64,000 bases of DNA from Bradyrhizobium sp. AZCC 2262. GTDB taxonomy: Bacteria > Pseudomonadota > Alphaproteobacteria > Rhizobiales > Xanthobacteraceae. A program made the translations under genes and the position numbers. The notes below the pieces were generated by a model. It made no database searches. It had not been told where the DNA came from and was given only the letters and a program-made list of their open reading frames with translations. The stretch is from the NCBI RefSeq assembly GCF_036924535.1, contig NZ_JAZHRT010000001.1, positions 6,200,001-6,264,000 on the forward strand. The letters run 5' to 3'. Below are positions 1 to 7,829 of this stretch, piece after piece (position 1 is the first letter of the stretch; every line of letters begins with the position of its first letter).

Positions 1-306
1 CAAATTCTCGCGCACGCTCATGGATGGGAACGTAGCGGCGATTTGGAATGTCCGGCCAATGCCGAGCCGCCAGATCTTAGACGGGCCAAGGCCGTTGATG
101 AGGTGGCCGTCGAAACGTATCTCGCCCGCGTCCGGCGTGATCTGGCCACCCAGCATGTTGAAGCAGGTCGACTTTCCGGCGCCGTTGGGGCCAATGATTG
201 CAACCATCTCGCCCGGATTAACGAGGAAGGAGACGTCGTCCACAGCTTTCACGCCACCAAAGGCCTTCTGGATGGATCGAACAGTGAGTTCGCCGGCGAC
301 ACTCAT
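1..306 (-). CDS. livG: Branched-chain-amino-acid-type ABC transporter ATP-binding protein, 5' part only
   Basis: The N-terminal 102 codons of a LivG-type ATPase are present and the gene runs off the left edge of the window. The Walker A motif GPNGAGKST is visible near residue 40, and the following FNMLGG is usual for this family. The ATG at 306 overlaps the stop of the upstream permease gene by four bases (ATGA), so the two are translationally coupled. LivG energises import through the LivH/LivM permease at the cytoplasmic face. A LivF partner would be expected beyond the edge. The family is secure; the substrate is not shown and may be an aromatic or amino-acid-like compound, given the neighbours. 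Confidence 0.93.
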   Translation of the reverse strand, partial: MSVAGELTVRSIQKAFGGVKAVDDVSFLVNPGEMVAIIGPNGAGKSTCFNMLGGQITPDAGEIRFDGHLINGLGPSKIWRLGIGRTFQIAATFPSMSVRENL

Positions 307-2201
307 GGCGCGTCCCCCACAGAAACGCGTTTGGAAATCGGCATGCTGCGCCACACCAAAGGCCAGATTTTCTGGAGCATCCCGACAATGCCACGCGGAA
401 AGAACATGATGGCAAGCACGATCACGACGCCAAGAGGCGCGCGCCAGAATTCTGTGGTGCGCTGAAGCTCCGCCAAAAGCCAATGATAACCGGCGGCGCC
501 GACGATGGGACCGGCCATGCTCTCTAACCCGCCAAGCAGAAGCATGACGAGGCCATCAACCGACAAAGAAATCGACACGACATCCGGGAACACACTGCCT
601 TTGGCGAAAGCGTAAAGAGCTCCAGCGAGTCCGGCGGCCGCGCCGGCGAGAATGAAGCCAAACCATTGCGTTCGTCGAATATTGATGCCGACGGCATCTG
701 CCCGGGACGGTGAATCGCGCGTCGCTCTTAAGGCGTAGCCGAAAGGCGAGAAAACCACCTTGCGCAAGACAAAGATTGCAGCCGCCACAATGGCGAAGGT
801 GAGATAGAGATAGACGATGTGATTGCGCGCCCAAGTATCCGGCCACACCTTCAAAATGCCGTTGTCGCCTCCTGTCACGCTGATCCACTGCCAAGCCACA
901 GACCAAACGATTTGCGCAAGTGCAAGCGTAAGCATTGCGCGGTAGACGCCGCTGAGCCGCACGCATAGCCAGCCAAACAGAGCCGCGCCCAGTCCGGCCG
1001 CTATCGGCGCACCGATCAGGGCCGCGATAAACGGTAGGTGGAAATACTTCACGCCGAGTGCAACGAAATAGGCGCCGAGTCCGAAATAAGCGGCATGACC
1101 AAAGCTAAGTATGCCGGCCGGCCCCACCAGAAAATGTAGGCTAGCCGCAAACAGGATGAATATGAGAGCTTCGATCACCAGTGTGACGCCGTAGTCGCCG
1201 AGCAGCAACGGCGCGAACACTACGAAGGCGATGCCCAATCCCCAGTAGATCCATTGCTCCCGGCCGCCGGGCGACAGCACTGTATCGTCAGCCTGCCGAG
1301 GATCGCGTACCAGCACTTGGGGCTTTCCGGCAAGACCGTGGGGCCGAAAGACGAGCACCACGGTCATGACTATGAAAATTGTGACCAAGGTCATGGATGG
1401 CATAAGCAGCGTGCCGAACGATTGGACGACGCCGATCATCAGCGCTGCCGCAAAGGCACCGGGGATGCTGCCGAGCCCACCCACAACGACTACAACGAAG
1501 GCTTCAGTAAGCAGATTAAAGTCCATGCCCAAGTTAGCGGCATCCCGCGGTAACTGCACCGCGCCGCCAAGACCGGCCAAGGCGCAGCCGAGAACAAAAA
1601 CGGAAGTGAACAGCCAACGCTGGTTTACTCCAAGGGACCCTACCATTTCCCGGTCCTCGGTCGCAGCGCGTACGAGCGTGCCCCATCGAGTGCGATGAAA
1701 CGTAAGCCATAACAGGCCCAGAATCGCAGGCCCTAGCAACATCAGGAACAAATTATAGGACGGGAAACGGACGCCGAAGAATTCAACTGCCGCAAGGCCC
1801 GGCACGCGCGGCCCTATGAGGTCTTCATTGCCCCAGGCGTAACGTGTGACGTCTTGCACCACGAGTACAACGCCGAACGTAGCAAGTAATTGAAGTAGTT
1901 CCGGCGCCTTATAGAGGCGCCGGAGGATAATGATTTCGACGAGCCCGCCGATCACCCCCGTTAGTGCAGCCGATGCGGCTACGCCAGTCCAAAAACCAAA
2001 CCCGCTTCCGCCCCAATGGCGAGTCAGCGTGTAGGCGATGTAGGCGCCCAACATGTAGAACGAGCCGTGGGCGAAATTGACGATCTGCGTGACCCCAAAG
2101 ATAAGCGACAGACCGCAAGCGACGATGAAGAGCATCGAACCGCTGGCCAATCCGTTCATCAGCAGCGAGAAGAAGGTCTGCGCATCGAGGTGCATAAGCA
2201 A
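303..2201 (-). CDS. Fused LivH-LivM-type ABC transporter permease
   Basis: This is a 632-residue inner-membrane protein carrying both permease halves of a branched-chain-amino-acid-type importer. Residues 1 to about 290 are LivH-like (NGLASGSMLFIVACGLSLIF near the N-terminus) and about 315 to 632 are LivM-like (SFGHAAYFGLGAYFVA, then a conserved GLAGALYAF region). Most family members are two separate proteins of about 290 and 320 residues, so this is a fusion, known in some proteobacteria. The start at 2201 places a hydrophobic helix immediately after the N-terminus. The gene ends in an ATGA overlap with livG. The matching binding protein is not adjacent: only a short remnant of a livK end lies upstream, while a full livK sits at 7830-9110. 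Confidence 0.92.
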   Translation of the reverse strand: MLMHLDAQTFFSLLMNGLASGSMLFIVACGLSLIFGVTQIVNFAHGSFYMLGAYIAYTLTRHWGGSGFGFWTGVAASAALTGVIGGLVEIIILRRLYKAPELLQLLATFGVVLVVQDVTRYAWGNEDLIGPRVPGLAAVEFFGVRFPSYNLFLMLLGPAILGLLWLTFHRTRWGTLVRAATEDREMVGSLGVNQRWLFTSVFVLGCALAGLGGAVQLPRDAANLGMDFNLLTEAFVVVVVGGLGSIPGAFAAALMIGVVQSFGTLLMPSMTLVTIFIVMTVVLVFRPHGLAGKPQVLVRDPRQADDTVLSPGGREQWIYWGLGIAFVVFAPLLLGDYGVTLVIEALIFILFAASLHFLVGPAGILSFGHAAYFGLGAYFVALGVKYFHLPFIAALIGAPIAAGLGAALFGWLCVRLSGVYRAMLTLALAQIVWSVAWQWISVTGGDNGILKVWPDTWARNHIVYLYLTFAIVAAAIFVLRKVVFSPFGYALRATRDSPSRADAVGINIRRTQWFGFILAGAAAGLAGALYAFAKGSVFPDVVSISLSVDGLVMLLLGGLESMAGPIVGAAGYHWLLAELQRTTEFWRAPLGVVIVLAIMFFPRGIVGMLQKIWPLVWRSMPISKRVSVGDAP

Positions 2202-2210
2202 ACGCCTTTA

Positions 2211-2335
2211 GTGTTGCGGTGACGTCGCGGCCTGCCTGGGCGTCGCCGGAGGAAGTCCCAGCGCAGTGAGATAGGCTTCGAAATTTTTGGCGACCTTGGC
2301 GTTTCCGTCTTCTGCCTAGGTTCCATTGAAGGACA
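2211..2335 (-). pseudogene. RidA-family N-terminal remnant joined to a livK 3' remnant
   Basis: On the minus strand this stretch encodes AKNFEAYLTALGLPPATP, which resembles the start of a RidA/YjgF-family protein and the fragment NFGARLAARGLTLPPA in the better-preserved copy at 9201-9661. About 15 codons later the sequence becomes nearly identical for some 30 bases to the last codons and downstream bases of livK at 7815-7850 (shared CCGYGACGTCAC and GCAACAC). The simplest reading is a deletion that fused the RidA start to the livK end, removing the livK body. A stop codon also interrupts the frame just upstream of the RidA part. No function is expected. Confidence 0.55.
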
Positions 2336-2370
2336 AGGTTCCGGAAAAATCGAGTCCAAAATTGTAGCAG

Positions 2371-2399
2371 TTGTATCCAAAAAATAGTCGTATGCATCC
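2371..2399. promoter_or_regulatory. Putative GntR operator pair upstream of the RidA/livHM transcript
   Basis: TTGTATCCAA lies at 2371-2380 and a related ATGCATCC at 2392-2399, so equivalent bases are about two helical turns apart. The flanking sequence is also conserved at 9720-9770. Related copies occur at four other promoter-like places in the window. The motif resembles operators of FCD-type GntR regulators in general form; assignment to the GntR protein at 14367 is inference. Confidence 0.5.
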
Positions 2400-2492
2400 C
2401 GTTCGGGGGTGCCGACCTGGCCGGCTTGTTCAAATTGGTATCTATGTCAGCTACGCTTCGCACCGGACTCGCGAAGCCATCGGCAAGCAGTG

Positions 2493-2759
2493 CTAACCTG
2501 GCCAAATCCGGCAACGCTTACCGGACCAGGGCTCGTTCGGATCCGAAAGGTGGGCGTCGCATTGGACACTCCGTAAGCGCCTGTTCGATATTGTCGAGGT
2601 CGGATATCGACCCACGCCGTCGCGATGATGACCCGTCACCCAGGCGATGGGTCTCCGAACGACGATGCTGTTGATGAGGCGCGCACAATCCAGCGGTGCC
2701 AGCCGGACAACGTCGTAATCCGTATCTACCCCTGGCTCGGCACATGGGCCGGTCATCAT
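2493..2759 (-). pseudogene. Flavin reductase-like N-terminal remnant
   Basis: The first 45 or so codons read like the start of a flavin-reductase-like (FMN-binding split barrel) protein: LAPLDCARLINSIVVRRPIA followed by WVTG, compared with the family pattern of an N-terminal Asp/Leu segment and V-x-PRPIAWV. After this the similarity stops and the frame ends at 88 codons, whereas family members have about 160 to 200 residues. Its ATGATG start overlaps the stop of the SDR gene at 2756, suggesting an original operon. It is probably a truncated, inactive gene. Confidence 0.4.
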
Positions 2760-3476
2760 CGCATCAGCACGCCGCCGCTGCTCACGACTGTCTCCCCGGT
2801 CATCAACTGGGCCCCCTCACCTTCGACCAGCCAAAGCACCAGAGCAGCCATCTCCGAGGGAGACGCGGTTCTGCCGAGCGGTATCTGAGCGGAAATTTTC
2901 TCGAGTCGTCCGGGTATTGCGCGCAAGCCTTCGGTATCGACGGGGCCGGGCGCAACAGCGTTGACCCGTATACGACGTTCGGCAAGATCCGCAGCCATAC
3001 CCCGCGTCAGGCTCACAACCGCCGCTTTGGACGCGTTGTAAAGCAATTGGTCCGGCTTGGCCATGAACGCGTTGATCGACGCGAAGTGAACAATCGCGCC
3101 GCCAGCGGGCATCGTTCGCGCGATGGCCTGACTGAGCAACACTGTTCCAAGCACGTTGATATCAAAGATGCGCCGGTAGGTTGCAACGTCGGCAGTCGCC
3201 AGTGACGACAGAGGAAAAATTCCGGCAGCATTGACGAGGGCCCGTGCTGGCTGCGTCAGTTGGCTCGTTGCGGCCTCAACCGATGCCCGATCGGCAACGT
3301 CTGTCACGATTGGAGAGACATTGCTTTTTCCTGCCGCGAAGGTGCGGCTCGGCATCGTAATCAAGCGCCGCAACGTGCCATCCAGTCGCCAGGAATGCCT
3401 CCGCACAGGCCCGCCCGATTCCCTTCGCTGCTCCCGAGATAACGACAAGAGGCTTTTCGGTGGAGGGCATTGGCAT
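2756..3476 (-). pseudogene. Short-chain dehydrogenase/reductase with an internal frameshift
   Basis: Two overlapping minus-strand frames make one SDR. From the ATG at 3476 the N-terminal frame gives VVISGAAKGIGRACAEAFLA, the nucleotide-binding Rossmann glycine motif. Near 3340-3355 the meaningful frame shifts and continues with VNAAGIF, the serine region HFASINAF, the catalytic YNASK and the C-terminal SSGGVLMR. Joined, they give about 240 residues, the normal SDR length. Either a one-base indel has inactivated the gene or there is an assembly error. A diverged copy of 82 bp of its 3' part occurs at 9856-9938. Its stop codon overlaps the following flavin-reductase-like start. Confidence 0.75.
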
Positions 3477-3517
3477 GTCTTTCCGATTGAATCAAATAGA
3501 ACAGAAGCGAATAAGGT

Positions 3518-4273
3518 TCAGGCAGCAGCGGTCCAGCCGCCATCGCACATCAGCACGACACCGGTGATGTAAGCTGCATCCTGGCTACACAAGAACGCCA
3601 CGGCGTTGCCAATATCTTCCGGCTGGCCAACTCGACCGGCAGGTACCCGCTGCAGCGTCCATCGCAATTGTTCCGGATCCGAGAGGCGACCCTGTGTCAT
3701 CTGGCTCTCGATCGTTCCCGGCCCGACGGCGTTGACGCGAATACCCCGTGGCGCGAGATCTATCGCTGCATGCTTTGTAAACGCGACGACAGCACCTTTG
3801 GATGCGCCGTAATGGGATCGGTGGGGAAACGCGATGACTGAGGACACACTTGCAAGGTTCACGATGGCTCCGCCGCTCTCCATTCTTCTCGCAGCCGCTC
3901 GCGTGCCGAGAAAGACACCCCGGACGTTGACGCTCATCATGCGGTCCCAGGCCTCGACAGACATGTCGGTCAGCGGAATGACCTCGGAAATCCCGGCATT
4001 GTTGACCCAGCCGACAAGTTTGCCGAGCCGTACGGTCACATCTCCCAGTGCTTCAACCGAATTCTCTTCGGTGACATCAACATGTCCGGCCTGCGCTCGG
4101 TGTCCATCGCGGCACAGGCACTCCGCCGTCTCCTCCGCCGCCGCGAGATCGAGGTCCGCGACCATCACACAAGCGCCTCGCTCGCAGAGGCGTCGCGCGA
4201 TGCCTGCGCCTATGCCCCTGCCAGCGCCGGTGACGACGATCCAGCCCTCGATCTGTTCCGATTGAATCGTCAC
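3518..4273 (-). CDS. Short-chain dehydrogenase/reductase
   Basis: This is a complete 251-residue classical SDR, an NAD(P)-dependent cytosolic oxidoreductase. The cofactor motif TGAGRGIG is near residue 15, NNAG near 90, the catalytic serine in LASVSSV near 140, YGASK near 155, and GPGT after it. The start is a GTG at 4273 that shares bases with the TGA of the small upstream ORF (GTGA overlap), supporting coupled translation. It lies between a frameshifted SDR and an unknown 80-residue protein in the catabolic island, so it probably oxidises or reduces an alcohol/ketone intermediate. The substrate cannot be read from sequence. Confidence 0.9.
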   Translation of the reverse strand: MTIQSEQIEGWIVVTGAGRGIGAGIARRLCERGACVMVADLDLAAAEETAECLCRDGHRAQAGHVDVTEENSVEALGDVTVRLGKLVGWVNNAGISEVIPLTDMSVEAWDRMMSVNVRGVFLGTRAAARRMESGGAIVNLASVSSVIAFPHRSHYGASKGAVVAFTKHAAIDLAPRGIRVNAVGPGTIESQMTQGRLSDPEQLRWTLQRVPAGRVGQPEDIGNAVAFLCSQDAAYITGVVLMCDGGWTAAA

Positions 4274-4512
4274 GTATTCGTCCCCCCGAGCGATTGGCGA
4301 TCAATCTGATCTGCAAAAGCGACCGCGTTTGTGTACCCCACGCCCGCTTCCGCCGAGCCAGGTCCGGCCAGAACGGCGCAGAGACCGGATATGTCCGTAA
4401 GAATTCCGATCTGATCGTAGGAGAATCGGGTCTCAGCAAAGGTGTGGTTTCCGCGAACGGCGAGCCCAACCAATGCCTCCGTCAGCAAACCCCGCTTATG
4501 ACTTGCGATCAT
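4270..4512 (-). CDS. Small protein of unknown function, first gene before the SDR
   Basis: This 80-codon frame starts at an ATG (residues MIASHKRG) preceded on its strand by AAGGAGAA, a good ribosome-binding site. It ends in a GTGA overlap with the SDR start. A longer start at 4593 is possible but lacks such a site and would overlap the putative operator at 4555-4583. The protein is moderately hydrophobic with no motif I recognise. The tight coupling and good ribosome site argue that it is translated; it may also be the truncated beginning of a larger ancestral protein. Confidence 0.5.
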   Translation of the reverse strand: MIASHKRGLLTEALVGLAVRGNHTFAETRFSYDQIGILTDISGLCAVLAGPGSAEAGVGYTNAVAFADQIDRQSLGGTNT

Positions 4513-4554
4513 GAAAACCTTCTCCTTAGACCTTCTGTGATCGCAACCATTTTC

Positions 4555-4583
4555 GGATGCAAAAGATCTTTTTGTGGATACAA
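4555..4583. promoter_or_regulatory. Putative GntR operator pair upstream of the SDR operon
   Basis: GGATGCAA starts at 4555 and TGGATACAA ends at 4583; the GGAT elements are 21 bp apart. This is the reverse-complement orientation of the TTGTATCCAA pairs at 2371, 9741 and 14208. It lies about 40 bp upstream of the small ORF that leads the SDR operon. Control by the GntR regulator at 14367 is inferred from motif sharing only. Confidence 0.45.
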
Positions 4584-4599
4584 TTTTTGGCATAAGCGC

Positions 4600-5157
4600 G
4601 CATATGCCGTCAACCCTCAGACAATTTTTTTACATGCTCGCCGCGCAAACATGCGCGGTGTGCATATCCTACGTCACCGTGTTTTCGGAATTCCGACGAA
4701 CCATCTCGTCGTCCGCCGTCCGAAGCTAAGCTGGATCGTGCGCGACCGTCTGCATTCGAGCGCGGCCTTGGCCGCCGCTAGCCGCGGTACGCCGATGCGA
4801 AGGCTGGCTTCGACGGCAAGCCAATATGGGCGATCTCATCAAGTTGCGGTGGGACGGCTTCGGATGAGGCGACCATCCGCGGCGACACTCGTGGCCTACG
4901 ACATTGATAACAACTCACCAGTGGCTTCAATGCGACGCCGGCAAATGTTGTGGGCTGAATGGATTTCGCACCACCCACCGAGACCTATGGCTGGAAAGCG
5001 GCGCCGCGATCCCTATTCAACTCTGGTGCCCCGACATCACATTCATTCGTGAAGCACCCTATCAAGCTATCCGGACTATTTTTAACGTGACATAATTTTC
5101 GATTTGCGTGACGTACCTGACGCGTACACTGGTACCGACTACTTGTGGGATCACTCA
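4600..5157. other. Intergenic stretch without a recognised gene
   Basis: This divergent region separates the SDR operon (minus) from the tautomerase gene (plus). Open frames on both strands are present, but none has a recognisable domain, a ribosome site or a plausible composition. The 252-codon plus-strand frame beginning at 4294 overlaps the coupled small gene antisense and is not credible. Promoters for both flanking genes must lie here; I could not assign them. Confidence 0.4.
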
Positions 5158-5523
5158 ATGCCATACTTAAAAATCGACTATACCGATAACCTACTCGACT
5201 TTCCCGCACCCGTGATACTCGCGAAAGTCAATGAACTGCTGGCCGAAAGCGAAGCCATTCGCGACGAATTCGATCTAAAATCAAGTGTCAGCGCCTTATC
5301 CAACTACAAGATTGGCACTCAAGAGGAAAACCGAGCCTTTGTGTACGCTCAGTTTTATCTCTTCCCTGGAAGGTCACCGGAAACCAGGAAGGATCTCGCG
5401 AACCGAATCGCATCCGTTCTTCGTCGACACGTGCCACGCCTACCGGGAGTTCGCATATTAGTTAGCGTCGAGATGATAGAAATGAATCGAGACACTTATC
5501 GAGTTGAAACATTGGAAGGTTGA
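5158..5523 (+). CDS. 5-carboxymethyl-2-hydroxymuconate isomerase-like (tautomerase superfamily) protein
   Basis: The 121-residue product begins MPYLKIDYTDN. The ATG at 5158 was chosen over upstream frames because it leaves proline as residue 2, the catalytic Pro-1 of tautomerases after Met removal. The central AFVYAQFYLFPGRSPETRK matches the CHMI (HpcD) pattern AFV...L.....GRS-x-E-x-R, and the total length fits CHMI of about 125 residues. CHMI enzymes isomerise unsaturated ring-cleavage acids such as those from homoprotocatechuate. Here, among heterocycle catabolic genes, it could tautomerise an enol/keto acid formed after ring opening. The family call is reasonable; the reaction is inferred. 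Confidence 0.75.
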   Translation: MPYLKIDYTDNLLDFPAPVILAKVNELLAESEAIRDEFDLKSSVSALSNYKIGTQEENRAFVYAQFYLFPGRSPETRKDLANRIASVLRRHVPRLPGVRILVSVEMIEMNRDTYRVETLEG

Positions 5524-5611
5524 TTATTAGTGATCACGACGCCATCTGCGGTGACTTCTTCATCTGCTGCTTATGGCCGGCCTCCTAACAAGGATTCGAG
5601 AGTTGCATTGT

Positions 5612-6697
5612 TCATGCGACGCTTGAGTCTATTTCGGCCCAAGTATCCCGCACGAACTGAGCGATCGCTGCATTCTGGCCTATCAACGAGAATTTGGCGT
5701 TGTGAGCATAGTCGGGAAGGTTGATCATTTCCGTGGTGATGAATTTTAGCCTTTTTGCGGGATCATTTTTATGGTGCCGCAAGACTTTTCGCACGACTTC
5801 CTTTGTAGGCTCCAGTTTGTAGGCATGCCATGCCGAATGCCACTCACCGGGAAGGGGCTTTGTGAAGGGATACAATATCCCACGACCTGGATCGCCGGCT
5901 CTGTTTGTATCTGTCGCATCGCTGGGAACAGCGGCGATGACGTTGCCGGGATCGAATCTGGACCAGATATTTCTTGGTCCGTCCGGCGCAGCGGAGCGAA
6001 CTTGCATCCAGCGTACGATGCCCATCGCTAGCCACTCGTCACACAGGTTACCCTGCTCGAACGGGTCCAGAATCAAGCGACCGGTTTCGACGTCCTCGCG
6101 GACGCACGAGATATCCAGTTCCTCCGGGTTTCCAATCTTGAAATTTACATGGCTGTAATCAAGCGTCAAATTAAAGGGCACGCCGCGTCGTTGCACCTCC
6201 GACGCGACGGGCGTTACGCGACGAAAATCCTCGGACCACATGTTGACATGAAGTTCGAAAGTCGGCTCGACTCCGATCTTCAATCCTTCGTCATAGGTAC
6301 GCAGATAACAATCGACTATTTCCTCGTTGCGCAAAACATGACCATCGGCATGACGCGTATAGATCATGATATTGTGCAGCGATGCACCGATCTCTTTGGC
6401 GATCCGAAGGTTTTTCGGTATTAAGTCGTCCTCTTCTCCCAATCGGTAAAACCAGCTCGCCGTAAGCACCGGGAGATCGTACTTGTCTATAGCCTTTCGG
6501 TATTCATCTAGGTTTTCAGCCGACGGAAGCCGGTCGAAGTAGTCGAACACGCCGGCCTCTTTTACCAGGCGAAATTGTTCGTCGATGAACGCTTCTTCCA
6601 GCGCAACCGGATTCTGAAGAGACGACTGTTGGGCACCGCGTCCGTTGCATCCGATCTTGAAATTCGAGGTCATCGGTGCGGCTCTCAAAATGTTCAT
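5612..6697 (-). CDS. Xylose-isomerase-like TIM-barrel (sugar phosphate isomerase/epimerase superfamily) protein
   Basis: This is a 361-residue soluble protein with the features of AP-endonuclease-2/xylose-isomerase TIM barrels: an acidic-histidine strand EPTFELHVN near residue 145, LDYSHVNF near 178, and a late TTEM near 325, all typical metal-ligand positions. The usual length is 270 to 350 residues. It starts at 6697 in an ATGA overlap with the Rieske oxygenase gene, so the two are co-translated and probably act in sequence. A second ATG at 6673 is possible. The reaction is unknown; such proteins isomerise or epimerise polyhydroxy compounds or act as hydrolases of ring-derived intermediates. 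Confidence 0.75.
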   Translation of the reverse strand: MNILRAAPMTSNFKIGCNGRGAQQSSLQNPVALEEAFIDEQFRLVKEAGVFDYFDRLPSAENLDEYRKAIDKYDLPVLTASWFYRLGEEDDLIPKNLRIAKEIGASLHNIMIYTRHADGHVLRNEEIVDCYLRTYDEGLKIGVEPTFELHVNMWSEDFRRVTPVASEVQRRGVPFNLTLDYSHVNFKIGNPEELDISCVREDVETGRLILDPFEQGNLCDEWLAMGIVRWMQVRSAAPDGPRNIWSRFDPGNVIAAVPSDATDTNRAGDPGRGILYPFTKPLPGEWHSAWHAYKLEPTKEVVRKVLRHHKNDPAKRLKFITTEMINLPDYAHNAKFSLIGQNAAIAQFVRDTWAEIDSSVA

Positions 6698-7728
6698 TGG
6701 CTTGCGAGAGTCTGATCACGGGCGATCATATCATCCACAATACGACGCATCTTGTTCGGCGCTGCGTCGATAGCCAGGTTGATCCGTTTGAAATCAGGAC
6801 GCGCCTCCTCTTCACGATGCAGCGCTTCGAGAATCAATCTGTCTTCGTCGAAGACGGCGCGAAAATCGCTATTCAACTGCGACGCGACATCCGGATCGTC
6901 TTGATTGAAATTCCGGATATGAAGCCAATGGTCGATGCTCGTTCGCTCGTCGACGGGCGTGATGAAATGTCCGGCAAAAATCCGCATTCCTCGGTTGCGA
7001 TCGCCGTCTACAGGAATACTGCCGGCCGGCGCCGTTCCAAAGTCGATTACGGCGATCGACGGTGCATAGTAATGATAATAATGCCAACGATCGACGTTGC
7101 CGCTGAATTTTCGATAGTTCTGGAAAATTCCGATCGGGGGCGCATCGGGAACCCAGCGCCAGACCAAGATCTTCTCGCCATCCCTTTCGCTCTGTACGGG
7201 AATGTCTTCGCTCGCCGCATTGCCCAATGAACCGGAATGAACGAAGCTGACGTGTGAAGGATCGCAGAGATTGTCAGCCAGGTTGAGGTAGTTGGACTGA
7301 TTGTGCAGGGCGTCACCGAAGACGACCGACCAGTTCGGGTCGTGAAACTCGGGAAGATCAAAAATTTTGCTCCGGTCGGCCAATTCCGGATCTCCCATCC
7401 AGATCCAAACCAGACCGAGTCTTTCGCCCGTCGGATAAGATCGCACGACGGCATTCCTTGGAATGACGTTCTGACCGGGAACACGGATGCATTTGCCCGC
7501 GCCGTCAAAAGTCATTCCATGATAACCGCACTCGATCGCGTCCCCCTTCAACCGGCCAAGGGAAAGCGGAAGCATGCGGTGAGGACATAAGTCGTCGAGC
7601 GCGACAACAGAGCCGTCGCTCGATCTGTAAAGAACTACATTCTGCTCAATGACGGTCCGACGCGTGAGCGTGCGCGTTATGTCGTGCGACCAAGCGAGCG
7701 GGTACCACGTGTTGCGTACATATCGCAT
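6694..7728 (-). CDS. Rieske non-haem iron aromatic-ring oxygenase, alpha subunit
   Basis: From the ATG at 7728 the protein has 344 residues, the length of vanillate-O-demethylase or phthalate-dioxygenase-type oxygenases. The Rieske [2Fe-2S] ligands are CPH at 48-50 and CGYH at 67-70. The mononuclear iron motif reads NLCDPSHVSFVH, with Asp156, His159 and His164. An in-frame extension to 7833 lacks family similarity and was rejected. The enzyme needs an external reductase; none of the usual oxygenase type is next to it, but the flavoprotein at 19240-20013 could serve. It would hydroxylate or demethylate a ring or N/O-methyl group. It follows livK and is coupled to the TIM-barrel gene. Confidence 0.9.
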   Translation of the reverse strand: MRYVRNTWYPLAWSHDITRTLTRRTVIEQNVVLYRSSDGSVVALDDLCPHRMLPLSLGRLKGDAIECGYHGMTFDGAGKCIRVPGQNVIPRNAVVRSYPTGERLGLVWIWMGDPELADRSKIFDLPEFHDPNWSVVFGDALHNQSNYLNLADNLCDPSHVSFVHSGSLGNAASEDIPVQSERDGEKILVWRWVPDAPPIGIFQNYRKFSGNVDRWHYYHYYAPSIAVIDFGTAPAGSIPVDGDRNRGMRIFAGHFITPVDERTSIDHWLHIRNFNQDDPDVASQLNSDFRAVFDEDRLILEALHREEEARPDFKRINLAIDAAPNKMRRIVDDMIARDQTLASQ

Positions 7729-7829
7729 GTCAGATTCTTCGCTACCTATTGGATTTCCGTTTAGGCGCTCGTGTGGGCGCGCTCGCGGATGTTGTGCTGG
7801 TGGGTGCATCTTCAGGTGTTGCCGTGACG

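Noticed and set aside
4294-5052. 252-codon plus-strand open frame
   Set aside because: It is antisense to the coupled small gene before the SDR, has no recognisable motif and lacks a ribosome site.
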